A stretch of 14,941 nt of DNA from Desulfobacteraceae bacterium. GTDB taxonomy: Bacteria > Desulfobacterota > Syntrophobacteria > BM002. The stretch lies in NCBI GenBank assembly GCA_002899795.1, contig PPDG01000322.1, positions 1 through 14,941 on the forward strand, given 5' to 3'. Of the stretch, positions 1 to 6,265 are shown one piece after another. Under the pieces are notes generated by a model that saw only the letters and a list, made by a program, of their open reading frames with translations, did not search any database and was not told the origin of the DNA. Positions within the stretch are counted from its first letter, which is position 1. Each line of letters starts with the position of its first letter. The position numbers were made by a program, and so were the translations under genes.

Positions 1-2
1 AC

Positions 3-188
3 CAGATCTGCTTTGATGTGACGCCGATTGTAGGTCCGACTCCAGGAAAGAAAAGGAACAAAGTCCGACATCTGAACTTGCATTGCATTCCCCACTTAAA
101 CAGGAAGGTGACCCACTTTCCCGAACGACTAAAAATCTATGGGATTCTAAAAAGTCTGAAACGAGTGGTAATGAACGGTTCTCAATAG
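3..188 (+). other. Open frame running in from the left edge, possible 3' end of an unknown gene
   Basis: A reading frame is open from base 3 to a TAG at 186-188, about 61 codons with no start inside the window needed. The translation is basic (many Lys, Arg and His) and I recognise no family in it. It could be the C-terminus of a gene that begins left of the window, or a chance open stretch. No terminator follows it before the convergent phosphoribosyltransferase gene. The rest of 1-199 shows nothing else. Confidence 0.15.
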
Positions 189-199
189 TATCTGTTTTT

Positions 200-895
200 T
201 CAGCTTAAGGCACCTGCTAACAGAGAGATCACCTCTTTCTCACCGACATCTGCCCACCGCACGTAAGCGTCTGCCACCGCAAAATGGTAGCCAGCCCTAA
301 TATTGGCGCAATAGACGGTGTCTACTTCACCGGCGATACTCTCTACCGAACGCTGGTGACCAGTGGGCACTGCCACAGTGATGCTGTTCGTACCTGCGTT
401 CTGCAGGGCTTCAACTGCCACATGCATGGTAAATCCCGAGGCAAGGCCATCATCTACCAGTATGATTTGAGATGTAGAGAGGTCTGGCAAGGCTTGCTCA
501 CCGCGGAGATTCTTCACTCGATGTGCAACCCTGGCCGAGGTTTTACTGATTCCTTGCTGAATCTCTTCTTCGGCAAGCCCAAGCCGCGCTATAAGATCGT
601 TGTTGAGTCGCACGGTTCCGTCGAAGGCCACGGCTCCGTAGCCAACCTCCGTATTCCACGGCAGAGTGATCTTGCTCACAACCGCTATGTCCATGGGAAG
701 ATCGAGCTGCTCGGCAAGAACCTTTGCGACTGGGACTCCACCCGCCGGTACGGCCATAACTATAGCGTCACTATCTGAGTAAACTTCAAGCATGCCAGCA
801 AGAATCTCTCCCGCGTGGTCGCGGTTTCGGAAAACACCCACCTGATCTCGGAGGTTGGGCAAATTTACTACATTAGCGGGCAAGGAGGTACGCAT
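200..895 (-). CDS. Phosphoribosyltransferase-domain protein (COG1926-like)
   Basis: 231-residue protein with a type I phosphoribosyltransferase fold. The PRPP-binding loop is seen at about residues 144-157 as a hydrophobic strand followed by VDDGLASGFTM (two acidic residues, then the small-residue loop ending in Thr). Upstream, AVPAGGVPVA (about 48-57) and the SKITLPWNTEVGYGAVA stretch (74-90) are typical of the stand-alone 'predicted phosphoribosyltransferase' family, whose substrate is generally unknown. There is no signal peptide, so it should be cytoplasmic. The ATG at 893-895 is preceded by AAGAAGGA at a spacing of about 9, which supports the start. The gene stands alone, followed by no clear terminator. 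It may act in nucleotide salvage, but family members are often poorly characterised and I would not name a substrate. The usual GATG of the loop reads SGFT here, a modest deviation. Confidence 0.85.
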   Translation of the reverse strand: MRTSLPANVVNLPNLRDQVGVFRNRDHAGEILAGMLEVYSDSDAIVMAVPAGGVPVAKVLAEQLDLPMDIAVVSKITLPWNTEVGYGAVAFDGTVRLNNDLIARLGLAEEEIQQGISKTSARVAHRVKNLRGEQALPDLSTSQIILVDDGLASGFTMHVAVEALQNAGTNSITVAVPTGHQRSVESIAGEVDTVYCANIRAGYHFAVADAYVRWADVGEKEVISLLAGALS

Positions 896-1130
896 GCAAA
901 ATATCCTTCTTAAGCTTTCAGCAATCAGCTGTCAGCAGCCGGTAATTGTCTTTATCTACCGGTTTTTAAATGATTAGATTAATCTTTTAGCAACGCTTAT
1001 ACAAGGGGTGAATCTGAGACCGACTTGCACAAAAGGACACCGTAAGGTAGAAAGTCTAAATCCGGCTGTAGAATCCACAACCAAAGAATATGATCTGGAC
1101 ATATCACGGCAGGCTTACCAGTTGATTGCG

Positions 1131-1174
1131 GATTTGTCCTTCGGATTTCCACCCTTCGGGCGGGTTCTCGGTTT
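1131..1174 (-). repeat. Dispersed 44-bp repeat, copy A
   Basis: Read on the minus strand, this 44-base stretch matches 4139-4182 read on the plus strand at 40 of 44 positions with no gaps. Both contain two short GNA-loop hairpins: one around CCCGAAGGG and one TCCGAAGGA. Flanking sequence in both places is made of degenerate words such as gattgcgg and atctgcaatc. It is intergenic. This looks like a REP/MITE-like palindromic family without coding capacity. Confidence 0.8.
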
Positions 1175-1237
1175 GGGAATGCGGATTGCGGAATGACAAT
1201 AAATAGATGTGGTTTTCGAGAGGAATTCTATTGTTTT

Positions 1238-1273
1238 AAATCCGAAATCCGAAATCCCAAATCCCAAATTTGA
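1238..1273. repeat. Short tandem aaatccg/aaatccc words
   Basis: About five near-tandem copies of a 7-8 base word (aaatccg, then aaatccc). The same kind of word recurs at 13060-13092. It ends some 30 bases before the thioesterase start and has no coding sense. Function unknown. Confidence 0.65.
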
Positions 1274-1303
1274 TGAACACATTATTTCAAGAAAGGCACA
1301 AGT

Positions 1304-1792
1304 ATGAATTCGAACAAGACCCCCATCCCCATTCTCGAAGGTCATGACTGTTTCGCCTGTGGCACCAATAATCCCATTGGCCTCAAACTCGACTTTTACC
1401 GCCAGGGCGACTCTGTCTGCTCAGATGTAGTGTTGAACAGAAACCACGTCGGCTGGCAGAACATGGCCCATGGTGGAATCATATCCACTCTTCTGGATGA
1501 AATAATGTCCTGGACCGTTATCTATTTCAAAAGAGCCTTTTCTGTAACCAGGAGCATACAGATACGATATCTGAAACCTGTACCTGTGGAAGCACCCCTC
1601 ACTTTGAAGGGGACTATAACCTCAGACGGCAAAGCGCGTAGCTGTCATGCTGAAGCTATCTTGTTAGATTCAAAAGGAAAAATGTTGGCGAAGGGAGAAG
1701 GTGAATTTGTGGTGTTGAGTGGAGACAAACTCACATCTCTCCCGGAGGATTTTAAGAATCAGATGACGGAACTATTTAAGAAGTATGAATAG
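1304..1792 (+). CDS. Hotdog-fold thioesterase (PaaI/YbgC-like superfamily)
   Basis: 162-residue protein. The hotdog signature is clear: MAHGGIISTLLDE at about residues 54-66, where HGG helps form the oxyanion site and the acidic pair sits at the start of the central helix. The N-terminus carries CFACG (Cys16, Cys19), a pair common in a sub-group of hotdog thioesterases that begins with 'CFACG..NP.GL'. The expected reaction is hydrolysis of an acyl-CoA thioester; the acyl group cannot be told from the sequence. No export signal. The start at 1304 has a purine-rich GAAAGG about 8 bases upstream. The downstream hydrolase starts 10 bases after its stop (or overlaps it if the earlier ATG is used), so the two are probably co-transcribed. 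Confidence 0.85.
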   Translation: MNSNKTPIPILEGHDCFACGTNNPIGLKLDFYRQGDSVCSDVVLNRNHVGWQNMAHGGIISTLLDEIMSWTVIYFKRAFSVTRSIQIRYLKPVPVEAPLTLKGTITSDGKARSCHAEAILLDSKGKMLAKGEGEFVVLSGDKLTSLPEDFKNQMTELFKKYE

Positions 1793-1802
1793 GGATGCAA
1801 CT

Positions 1803-2423
1803 ATGGCCGAAGAACCGGTTTTCTTTATGTCGGGCACTCTCCAAATCGAGGGACTCCTGCAAACCAAGCCTGGAGACAAGGGCGTAGTAATTACTCATCC
1901 CCACCCTCTTTACGGCGGCAGCATGTACAATAATGTAGTTGAGTCGCTTGTCAGAGTATATCAGCAGGCAGGCTATGCCACCCTGAGGTTCAATTTCCGC
2001 GGTGTCGGCAGTAGCCATGGAGAATATAGCGACGGCACGGGAGAGCAAGAGGACGTCAGATCTGCCCTCCGTTACCTTTCGGAGAGAGGTAAAAAGGTGA
2101 TAGATTTGGCCGGCTACTCCTTTGGTGCCTGGGTAAACGCTCTCACCAAGCCACCGGTGGATGCCGTCCAAAGCATGATCATGGTTTCACCCCCGGTGGC
2201 ATTTCTCGACTTTGGTTCAGCACAACCACTCCCCCAACTACAGCTGGTCATTGCCGGGAGCCGTGACGAGATTGCTCCGCAAGAACTCATCCAGACCACG
2301 CTGCCCAATTGGAACCCCGGGGCGCGGTTGGAAGTAATCGAGGGAGCCGACCATTTTTATGGCGCTTATACGGAAAAGTTGGAGTCTATATTGACCGACT
2401 ACTTGGCAGGAGAACCAGACTGA
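1803..2423 (+). CDS. Alpha/beta hydrolase (COG2945-like)
   Basis: 206 residues from the ATG at 1803. An in-frame ATG at 1785 overlaps the previous gene, but AGGGA at 1791-1795 sits 7 bases before 1803, so I prefer 1803. Typical family features follow: HPHPLYGGSMYNN (about 32-44), FNFRGVGSSHG (63-73), the nucleophile elbow GYSFGAW with Ser106, the catalytic Asp in GSRDEIAP (Asp155) and the catalytic His in GADHFY (His184). This is a full Ser-Asp-His triad in a compact hydrolase without a lid domain. There is no signal peptide. Members of this group act on small esters or acyl substrates, mostly undefined. Pairing with a hotdog thioesterase suggests handling of acyl-thioesters or esters, which is inference. 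It converges on the ferredoxin gene with only 7 bases between them. Confidence 0.85.
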   Translation: MAEEPVFFMSGTLQIEGLLQTKPGDKGVVITHPHPLYGGSMYNNVVESLVRVYQQAGYATLRFNFRGVGSSHGEYSDGTGEQEDVRSALRYLSERGKKVIDLAGYSFGAWVNALTKPPVDAVQSMIMVSPPVAFLDFGSAQPLPQLQLVIAGSRDEIAPQELIQTTLPNWNPGARLEVIEGADHFYGAYTEKLESILTDYLAGEPD

Positions 2424-2430
2424 GTGGAGT

Positions 2431-2628
2431 CTATTTGGCCGCTTTTCTAATCCCTTCCGAGAAGCCAATGGCCCCATGGGGACAGGCCGGAATGCAAATC
2501 CCGTCCAGATCGCATTTGGACTCATCGATGGTGGCCACACCATCCACTATGGAGATTGCATCCTCAGGACAAGCTGTCACACATTCACCCGAAACTCGAC
2601 ATTTTTCCCGATCAACCACTATTTTCAT
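2431..2628 (-). CDS. Small ferredoxin with two cluster motifs, each lacking the second Cys
   Basis: 65-residue ferredoxin with the usual two-fold symmetry. Motif 1 is C10-x5-C16-x3-C20-P and motif 2 is C39-x5-C45-x3-C49-P. In a normal C-x2-C-x2-C-x3-C-P motif a Cys would stand at residues 13 and 42; here these are Ser13 and Asp42. Asp in this position is known from Pyrococcus furiosus-type ferredoxin, where it permits a [4Fe-4S] cluster that readily becomes [3Fe-4S]. It is probably a cytoplasmic electron carrier. AGGTG stands about 9 bases before the start. Its redox partner is not evident from the neighbours: the two flanking units run in the opposite direction. A possible promoter lies at 2676-2705. 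Confidence 0.85.
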   Translation of the reverse strand: MKIVVDREKCRVSGECVTACPEDAISIVDGVATIDESKCDLDGICIPACPHGAIGFSEGIRKAAK

Positions 2629-2675
2629 TTTACCAGCACCTATTTTAGCCTGGATATTTCATAGCCAATCGGGGA

Positions 2676-2705
2676 ATCGTAACCCCAAAGCATTCTTAGA
2701 GTCAA
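2676..2705 (-). promoter_or_regulatory. Possible promoter for the ferredoxin gene
   Basis: On the minus strand TTGACT (2700-2705) is followed after 18 bases by TACGAT (2676-2681), about 50 bases before the ferredoxin start. Box matches are moderate. Confidence 0.25.
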
Positions 2706-2722
2706 GAGCGTCCATTGGGTTC

Positions 2723-2742
2723 TTTCACTTGACAAAGTGAAA
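2723..2742. promoter_or_regulatory. Perfect 8-bp inverted repeat over a -35-like box upstream of the selenoprotein gene
   Basis: TTTCACTT, a 4-base centre GACA, then AAGTGAAA. TTGACA at 2729-2734 lies within it, with a weak -10 candidate TCTATT 17 bases further on (2752-2757). The arrangement resembles an operator overlapping the -35 of a plus-strand promoter for the selenoprotein-peroxiredoxin unit starting at 2850. The regulator is unknown. Confidence 0.4.
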
Positions 2743-2849
2743 AACAGTTGTTCTATTGTCTACAGTTGGAAACCAAAGCTGAACTATCTTAGAGTCAGCC
2801 ACAAGTAAGCAGATTACTCTTTCGGAAAAAGCCAAGGGAGGGAGACTTC

Positions 2850-3434
2850 ATGTTGACAAAGCTCAAGAAAATACTGGTTTCATGTGTGTGTATTTTCGCT
2901 TTTTTGTTAATCGCCACTCATCCAGCCCTAACCGCCAGCAAGCCCCCAGCTACAGGGGAGACTCTGCCGTCGTTCAAACTTGCCGTGCCTGAGAACGATC
3001 AGGCCAGGAGCTATCTGGGGCTTTCCGGGAGCGGCCAATTCGCGGTTGCAGAAATCGAGACGCAAGTTTTAATCATTGAAATTTTCAACATGTACTGACC
3101 GTTTTGTCAAAAAGAAGCGTTCCGGGTGAACGAACTATATCGTATCATGCAGGCCAGAAAAGACCTCAAAAACAAGATAAAATTAATCGGTATCGGCTCC
3201 GGGAACAGTGACTTTGAAGTGAACTTCTTCCGGAAGAAGTACGAGGTTCCTTTTCCCCTCTTTTCCGACGAGGATTACTCAATCCACAAGGCAGTGGGTG
3301 AAGTGAGAACCCCATACTTCATTGGTGTTAGACTAAAAAAAGATGGAAGCAGCGAGGTCTTCTATTCCAAACTGGGTGGCTTCAAAAATGCCGATAAATT
3401 TCTCGAATTGATGGTCAAGTTGTCCGGACTCTAA
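2850..3434 (+). CDS. Exported thioredoxin-like selenoprotein (Sec83, U-x-x-C active site)
   Basis: One frame of 194 residues interrupted only by TGA at 3096-3098. The frame continues unbroken after the TGA to a TAA at 3432-3434. Around it the protein reads EIFNMY-U-P-F-C-QKEA: a beta strand, then U83-P-F-C86 at the head of a helix, exactly where TlpA/thioredoxin-like proteins have CxxC. Family members in anaerobes carry Cys at the first position. The N-terminus (1 to about 29) is a Sec-type signal peptide: Lys-rich start, hydrophobic core, and ALTA before Ser, giving a periplasmic protein. After the active site a typical thioredoxin fold continues, including a TPYF stretch (Thr-Pro before the cis-Pro strand) at about residues 152-155. 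A GGGAGGGAG ribosome site precedes the ATG. A SECIS-like hairpin follows the TGA (3118-3132). The peroxiredoxin gene begins 15 bases after the stop. Probably a thiol-disulfide reductant in the periplasm; the partner is inferred. Confidence 0.85.
3096..3098 (+). other. In-frame TGA read as selenocysteine (Sec83)
   Basis: The TGA occupies the first position of the U-P-F-C redox motif. The same frame is open on both sides and both halves belong to one thioredoxin-like domain, which argues against a true stop or a frameshift. Confidence 0.85.
3118..3132 (+). promoter_or_regulatory. Bacterial SECIS-like hairpin for Sec83
   Basis: CGTTC, loop CGGGT, GAACG: a perfect 5-bp stem with a G-rich 5-base loop. 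The stem begins 19 bases after the TGA, and the first loop G lies 25 bases after it, within the range known for SelB-recognised bacterial SECIS elements. It lies inside the coding frame, as expected in bacteria. Confidence 0.75.
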
Positions 3435-3449
3435 GGGGGAGGAAGAACC

Positions 3450-4061
3450 ATGACGAGAAAAAACCATATATGGATAGTGGGCGTGTTGGTCATATTTGTC
3501 TGGATTGCAGCAGCGCACAGCCAGTCCCCTGACTTCAAGAAAAACATCTACCCGGTGGAACAACTGAAACCTACAGATAGTGTCCTCAAAGTCAAGGTGG
3601 GCGGTCTGGCACCTGATTTCACTCTCCCTGCGGTTCGTGGCGGCAAGGTCACTTTGAGTCAGTTTCGCGGTAAGAAGAATGTCGTGATCTCCTTTGTCCC
3701 CGCTGCCTGGACACCGGTGTGTTCAGACCAGTGGCCAGGTTACAACATTACCAAGGAATACTTTGACCAAAGCAATGCCATCCTCTTGGGCATCACTGTG
3801 GACAACATTCCCACCTTGTATGCCTGGACTAACCAGATGTGCATGGGAAGCGGAACTTTGTGGTTCCCCGTACTCTCCGACTTCTATCCCCACGGAGCTG
3901 TGGCAAGCAAATACGGGGTTTTACGCTCAGATGGCGTCAGCGAACGGTCTCTATTTGTCATTGATAAGAAGGGAATCATCCGCTACATAGACGTCCACGA
4001 TATCAACACGAGACCAAAATTGGAGGTTCTTGTAGGCGAACTACAAAAGCTAGAGAAGTAA
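3450..4061 (+). CDS. Exported peroxiredoxin (AhpC/TSA family)
   Basis: 203 residues. The first ~24 residues form a signal peptide (basic start, hydrophobic core, cleavage likely after AHS). The mature part starts the thioredoxin fold at APDFTLPAV (about 54-62) and carries the peroxidatic motif PAAWTPVCSDQ with Cys91. In the AhpC-type motif P-x3-T-x2-C, the Pro84, Thr88 and Cys91 are all present. A second cysteine, Cys131 in NQMCMG, may be the resolving residue. It would reduce peroxides in the periplasm using thiols from a partner. AGGGGGAGGAAG stands before the ATG. The gene lies 15 bases after the selenoprotein gene, so the two are probably co-transcribed and the selenoprotein may recycle this enzyme (inference). 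The peroxidatic residue itself is Cys, not Sec. Confidence 0.88.
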   Translation: MTRKNHIWIVGVLVIFVWIAAAHSQSPDFKKNIYPVEQLKPTDSVLKVKVGGLAPDFTLPAVRGGKVTLSQFRGKKNVVISFVPAAWTPVCSDQWPGYNITKEYFDQSNAILLGITVDNIPTLYAWTNQMCMGSGTLWFPVLSDFYPHGAVASKYGVLRSDGVSERSLFVIDKKGIIRYIDVHDINTRPKLEVLVGELQKLEK

Positions 4062-4072
4062 TGACGATTTTA

Positions 4073-4203
4073 GATTGCAGATTGCAGAATGTAGATTGTA
4101 GATTCTGGAGTCATATACCTGCAATGTAGATCAATCTGAAACCGGGAACCCACCCGAAGGGTGGGAGTCCGAAGGACAAATCTCAAATCTAAGATCTGCA
4201 ATC
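4073..4203. repeat. Composite repeat bounded by a 10-bp inverted repeat, containing dispersed-repeat copy B
   Basis: gattgcagat at 4073-4082 is the exact reverse complement of atctgcaatc at 4194-4203. Between them lie several more gattg/tagatt words and the 44-base element 4139-4182, which matches 1131-1174 in inverted orientation (40/44). The element contains the hairpins CCCACCCGAAGGGTGGG and TCCGAAGGA. It fills the space between the convergent peroxiredoxin and fdhE genes and has no coding sense. It may help transcription stop on both sides, but no T-run was seen. Confidence 0.75.
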
Positions 4204-4223
4204 GCCAGAGCTTTAGCGCTGGC
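4204..4223. terminator. Hairpin directly after fdhE
   Basis: GCCAG and CTGGC pair around an inner GC/GC stem with one mismatch. It ends one base from the fdhE stop. No T-run follows on either strand, so termination is doubtful. Confidence 0.25.
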
Positions 4224-4224
4224 C

Positions 4225-5109
4225 TTATATCCCTAATAACCTCGGGGCCTTGCGCTGGTAGCCTTCCTCTTCGGCCAGCAGGTCAAGATGGCCGCTGGCG
4301 ACGTCGTCCACAGCCAAGGTCCTGGCATCTCCACCCTCACGGGTATCCATCACCTTGAGATAGCTTCGGCACTGTTCGCAAACGTACACCCGATACAGAT
4401 CATCTCCCTCCCCGTGGAAATAGCGCAGATCCTCCTGTTTATCGGTACTGCAAAAGGGACACATCAGCCGGGGTAACTGCCAGAAGTTACCGCAGAATGA
4501 ACAGAGGGCCTCCCTCTTACCTTCCTCACCGACCAAAGCAGCCATAGCCGGTAGTCCCCCGCAGACGGGACAGTAACCGTATTGCCAGTCATCTATAGCA
4601 GCCCGCTGAGCAACAGCTTGCACCGACGCCAACAGCGAGGGCTGTAGACTGAGCTTGGTCAGGGCCTGAACAACGGGGATCGCAACCTCCAAATCCTTTG
4701 CTACACCCTCAATCACCTCCGTATCGTTCTGCAGGACTGCTGCGCTCAGCCTAACAAGATCAAGCTTACCGGAATCCATTGCTTCCAGTAAAGTTTCTCC
4801 AGCTGCTGCCAAAACTGGATTCTCTTCCATCGAAAGGTGACAGATCCTCCGGAAAAGTTCCCTGGAGGAATCTCTATCCACCTGAAAATCTCCACGATCG
4901 ATGAGGGGAAATCCCTCCTCGACCTTCAACCTTAACCGCTCTTCCGGGAGGTCTATTTCTGGTATTGCTGTTTGTTGCTGAGTTTCTTGCTGCGCTGCGA
5001 GCACCTTGTCATAAAAAGCCAGGATTTCCTCGAGCTCGCTCCTCTCTTGCCTTAGTTGGTTGAGCCGGGATGTCATGCGTTGATATAGATCATCGAGATC
5101 TGCAGTCAT
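4225..5109 (-). CDS. fdhE: Formate dehydrogenase accessory protein FdhE
   Basis: 294 residues. The C-terminal part holds four CxxC pairs in the arrangement of FdhE: YCPVCGG (Cys180/183), CSFCG (203/206), CPFC (217/220) and VCEQC (244/247). These make rubredoxin-like metal sites, as in E. coli and Pseudomonas FdhE. The N-terminal half is helical, with a likely coiled coil around residues 8-45. FdhE is a cytoplasmic protein required to make active, Tat-exported formate dehydrogenase; it binds the catalytic subunit and is linked to its redox-sensitive maturation. A GTG at 5113-5115 is in frame, but AAAGG stands only 3 bases from it and 9 from the ATG at 5107-5109, so I chose the ATG. It lies downstream of fdhAB on the same strand but is separated by a terminator and 392 bases, so it probably has its own promoter or depends on read-through. 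Confidence 0.9.
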   Translation of the reverse strand: MTADLDDLYQRMTSRLNQLRQERSELEEILAFYDKVLAAQQETQQQTAIPEIDLPEERLRLKVEEGFPLIDRGDFQVDRDSSRELFRRICHLSMEENPVLAAAGETLLEAMDSGKLDLVRLSAAVLQNDTEVIEGVAKDLEVAIPVVQALTKLSLQPSLLASVQAVAQRAAIDDWQYGYCPVCGGLPAMAALVGEEGKREALCSFCGNFWQLPRLMCPFCSTDKQEDLRYFHGEGDDLYRVYVCEQCRSYLKVMDTREGGDARTLAVDDVASGHLDLLAEEEGYQRKAPRLLGI

Positions 5110-5242
5110 AAGCACGTGCCTTTCTTGCTAGTAGTTGAAAAATCTCGCTGTTTCTCAACACCTGTAATGATTAGCTTCTCATAATACCAAATTATCTGAG
5201 CATTCAATAGTAAGCCATTTCGCTCAAGAAAACCTTAAAAAT

Positions 5243-5271
5243 GTAGGGGAGGGGTTAATCCCCGCCCCTAC
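5243..5271. repeat. Palindrome gtagggg-gggg / cccc-cccctac
   Basis: Seven plus four base pairs separated by one A-G mismatch, with a 5-base loop ttaat. It resembles the 'GTAGGGGCGGGG' type of intergenic palindrome found dispersed in many bacterial genomes. It is not followed by a T-run. Confidence 0.6.
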
Positions 5272-5321
5272 TTCATGTGAAACACTCGCTTAATTAGTCC
5301 AGGTGCGAAAAAGCGCGACTG

Positions 5322-5369
5322 CCTGCCTGCCATCGTCCGCCTGAGGTGGACTCAGGCGAGGCGGGCGGG
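5322..5369. repeat. Large nested stem-loop
   Basis: Inner perfect 8-bp stem CGCCTGAG / CTCAGGCG with loop GTGGA (5338-5358). An outer 10-bp stem pairs 5322-5331 (cctgcctgcc) with 5360-5369 (ggcgggcggg), including two G-U pairs. It is GC-rich and intergenic, probably one copy of a dispersed palindromic family. Confidence 0.65.
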
Positions 5370-5427
5370 AAAGCCGCTCCCACAAAACTTGGCCAAATGA
5401 TCAGATTTCGACGTGCTAAGCAAACAC

Positions 5428-5455
5428 AAAAAAAGGGAGGGACAAAGTCCCTCCC
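5428..5455 (-). terminator. Rho-independent terminator of fdhAB
   Basis: Read on the minus strand: a perfect 9-bp stem GGGAGGGAC / GTCCCTCCC with a 3-base loop, followed by seven T. It begins 46 bases after the fdhB stop. Confidence 0.9.
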
Positions 5456-5501
5456 CAGGGTTAGCGCGACCTTATTTGGATCACGAGATTTCCATCACGC
5501 A

Positions 5502-6248
5502 TTACAGTTTTGCCACACCTGTAATGAGTCCAGTGGCGGGCCGGAAGAGTTTGCGCAACGCCAGCTTGCGACTGATGCCAACATCGTTTTGCGCCACCGA
5601 AAACTTGTAGTAGATCGACGGATCGTCTACCACCAAGAAGATGGCACGAATAGAATCAGCATCGAGAAGCTGGGCCTTTTTGAAACCCTTCTTCTGAAGC
5701 GCAGCCACTCTCTTTTTCGCCATATCCAGTATTTCACCCCTGTCACCGAATTTCATGGTCCCAGTCGGACAGGCCTTAACGCATGCAGGAAGAAGGCCAT
5801 TTCCCACTCGGTCGAAACACATAGTGCATTTGGATATCAGGCCAGTGCCTGGATCCTGCCGGGGTATATTGTATGGACATGACTGCCGGACCTCCTCAAA
5901 GTTCGAAGAGCTCAACATCCGGGTTTTGTCCGTATAAATGACGGCACCCGTGGACTCATCCTGAATGACGGCCCCGTCAACGAAACCTTCCGCGGTGTCT
6001 TTGCACGGGGGTTCGAGACAATGCCGGCACTGGTCCGGGAAAAAGTACCACTTGACCTTGCCCCCGGATTCCACCTCCCGGAATCGTACCAACTTAAAGG
6101 TACTGAAGGAGAGATCTGCTGGGTTTTGGAAGCTCCCCCAATTGTAGGTCTTGGTGGCCGGCAGCTTGTTCCACTGCTTGCAGGCCACCTGGCAGCCTCG
6201 GCAAGCCGTACACTTGGTGGTGTCTATGAAAAACGATTTATCAGCCAT
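5502..6248 (-). CDS. fdhB: Formate dehydrogenase iron-sulfur (beta) subunit
   Basis: 248 residues. Twelve cysteines are arranged for three [4Fe-4S] clusters: C13-x2-C16-x2-C19-x3-C23 near the N-terminus, then CRHCLEPPC, the single Cys of SCPYNIPR, CTMC, and LPACVKACP. After CRHCLEPPC the usual fourth Cys is Ala (CKDTAEG), which as I recall it is the pattern of the Desulfovibrio-type soluble FdhB, not of E. coli FdnH. It takes electrons from the molybdenum or tungsten subunit. There is no C-terminal membrane helix, unlike FdnH (about 294 residues), so it should be a soluble partner. It has no export signal of its own and probably travels with Tat-exported FdhA. A strong AAGGAGGTGA precedes its ATG, and the gene starts 17 bases after the fdhA stop. 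The nearest terminator follows at 5428-5455. Confidence 0.92.
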   Translation of the reverse strand: MADKSFFIDTTKCTACRGCQVACKQWNKLPATKTYNWGSFQNPADLSFSTFKLVRFREVESGGKVKWYFFPDQCRHCLEPPCKDTAEGFVDGAVIQDESTGAVIYTDKTRMLSSSNFEEVRQSCPYNIPRQDPGTGLISKCTMCFDRVGNGLLPACVKACPTGTMKFGDRGEILDMAKKRVAALQKKGFKKAQLLDADSIRAIFLVVDDPSIYYKFSVAQNDVGISRKLALRKLFRPATGLITGVAKL

Positions 6249-6265
6249 ACAGGTCTCACCTCCTT

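Larger units (their letters stand above)
896..1303. other. Spacer of 408 bases with repeats, no convincing gene
   Basis: Between the divergent phosphoribosyltransferase and thioesterase genes. It holds a 6-bp inverted repeat (ccggta at 939-944, taccgg at 957-962) followed by a short T-run on the plus strand, the 44-base dispersed repeat at 1131-1174, and a tandem run of aaatcc-type words at about 1238-1273. A 62-codon frame at 1008-1196 overlaps the repeat and is not convincing. No clear promoter could be assigned. Confidence 0.5.
5110..5501. other. Spacer between fdhB and fdhE, 392 bases, rich in hairpins
   Basis: It contains the fdhAB terminator (5428-5455), a large stem-loop (5322-5369) and a second palindrome (5243-5271). 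The T-rich stretch 5130-5240 next to fdhE is the likely place for an fdhE promoter, but I could not pick out convincing boxes. No gene was seen. Confidence 0.5.

Noticed and set aside
284..778. 164-codon plus-strand frame opposite the phosphoribosyltransferase
   Set aside because: Shadow frame. The minus-strand protein has a PRPP loop and a good ribosome site.
1008..1196. 62-codon frame upstream of the thioesterase
   Set aside because: It is half made of the dispersed repeat at 1131-1174 and has no ribosome site or family match.
3096..3098. TGA as a true stop or sequencing error making the thioredoxin-like gene a pseudogene
   Set aside because: Phase is kept across the TGA, both halves form one domain, the TGA falls on the catalytic position, a SECIS-like hairpin follows, and a second selenoprotein is present nearby.
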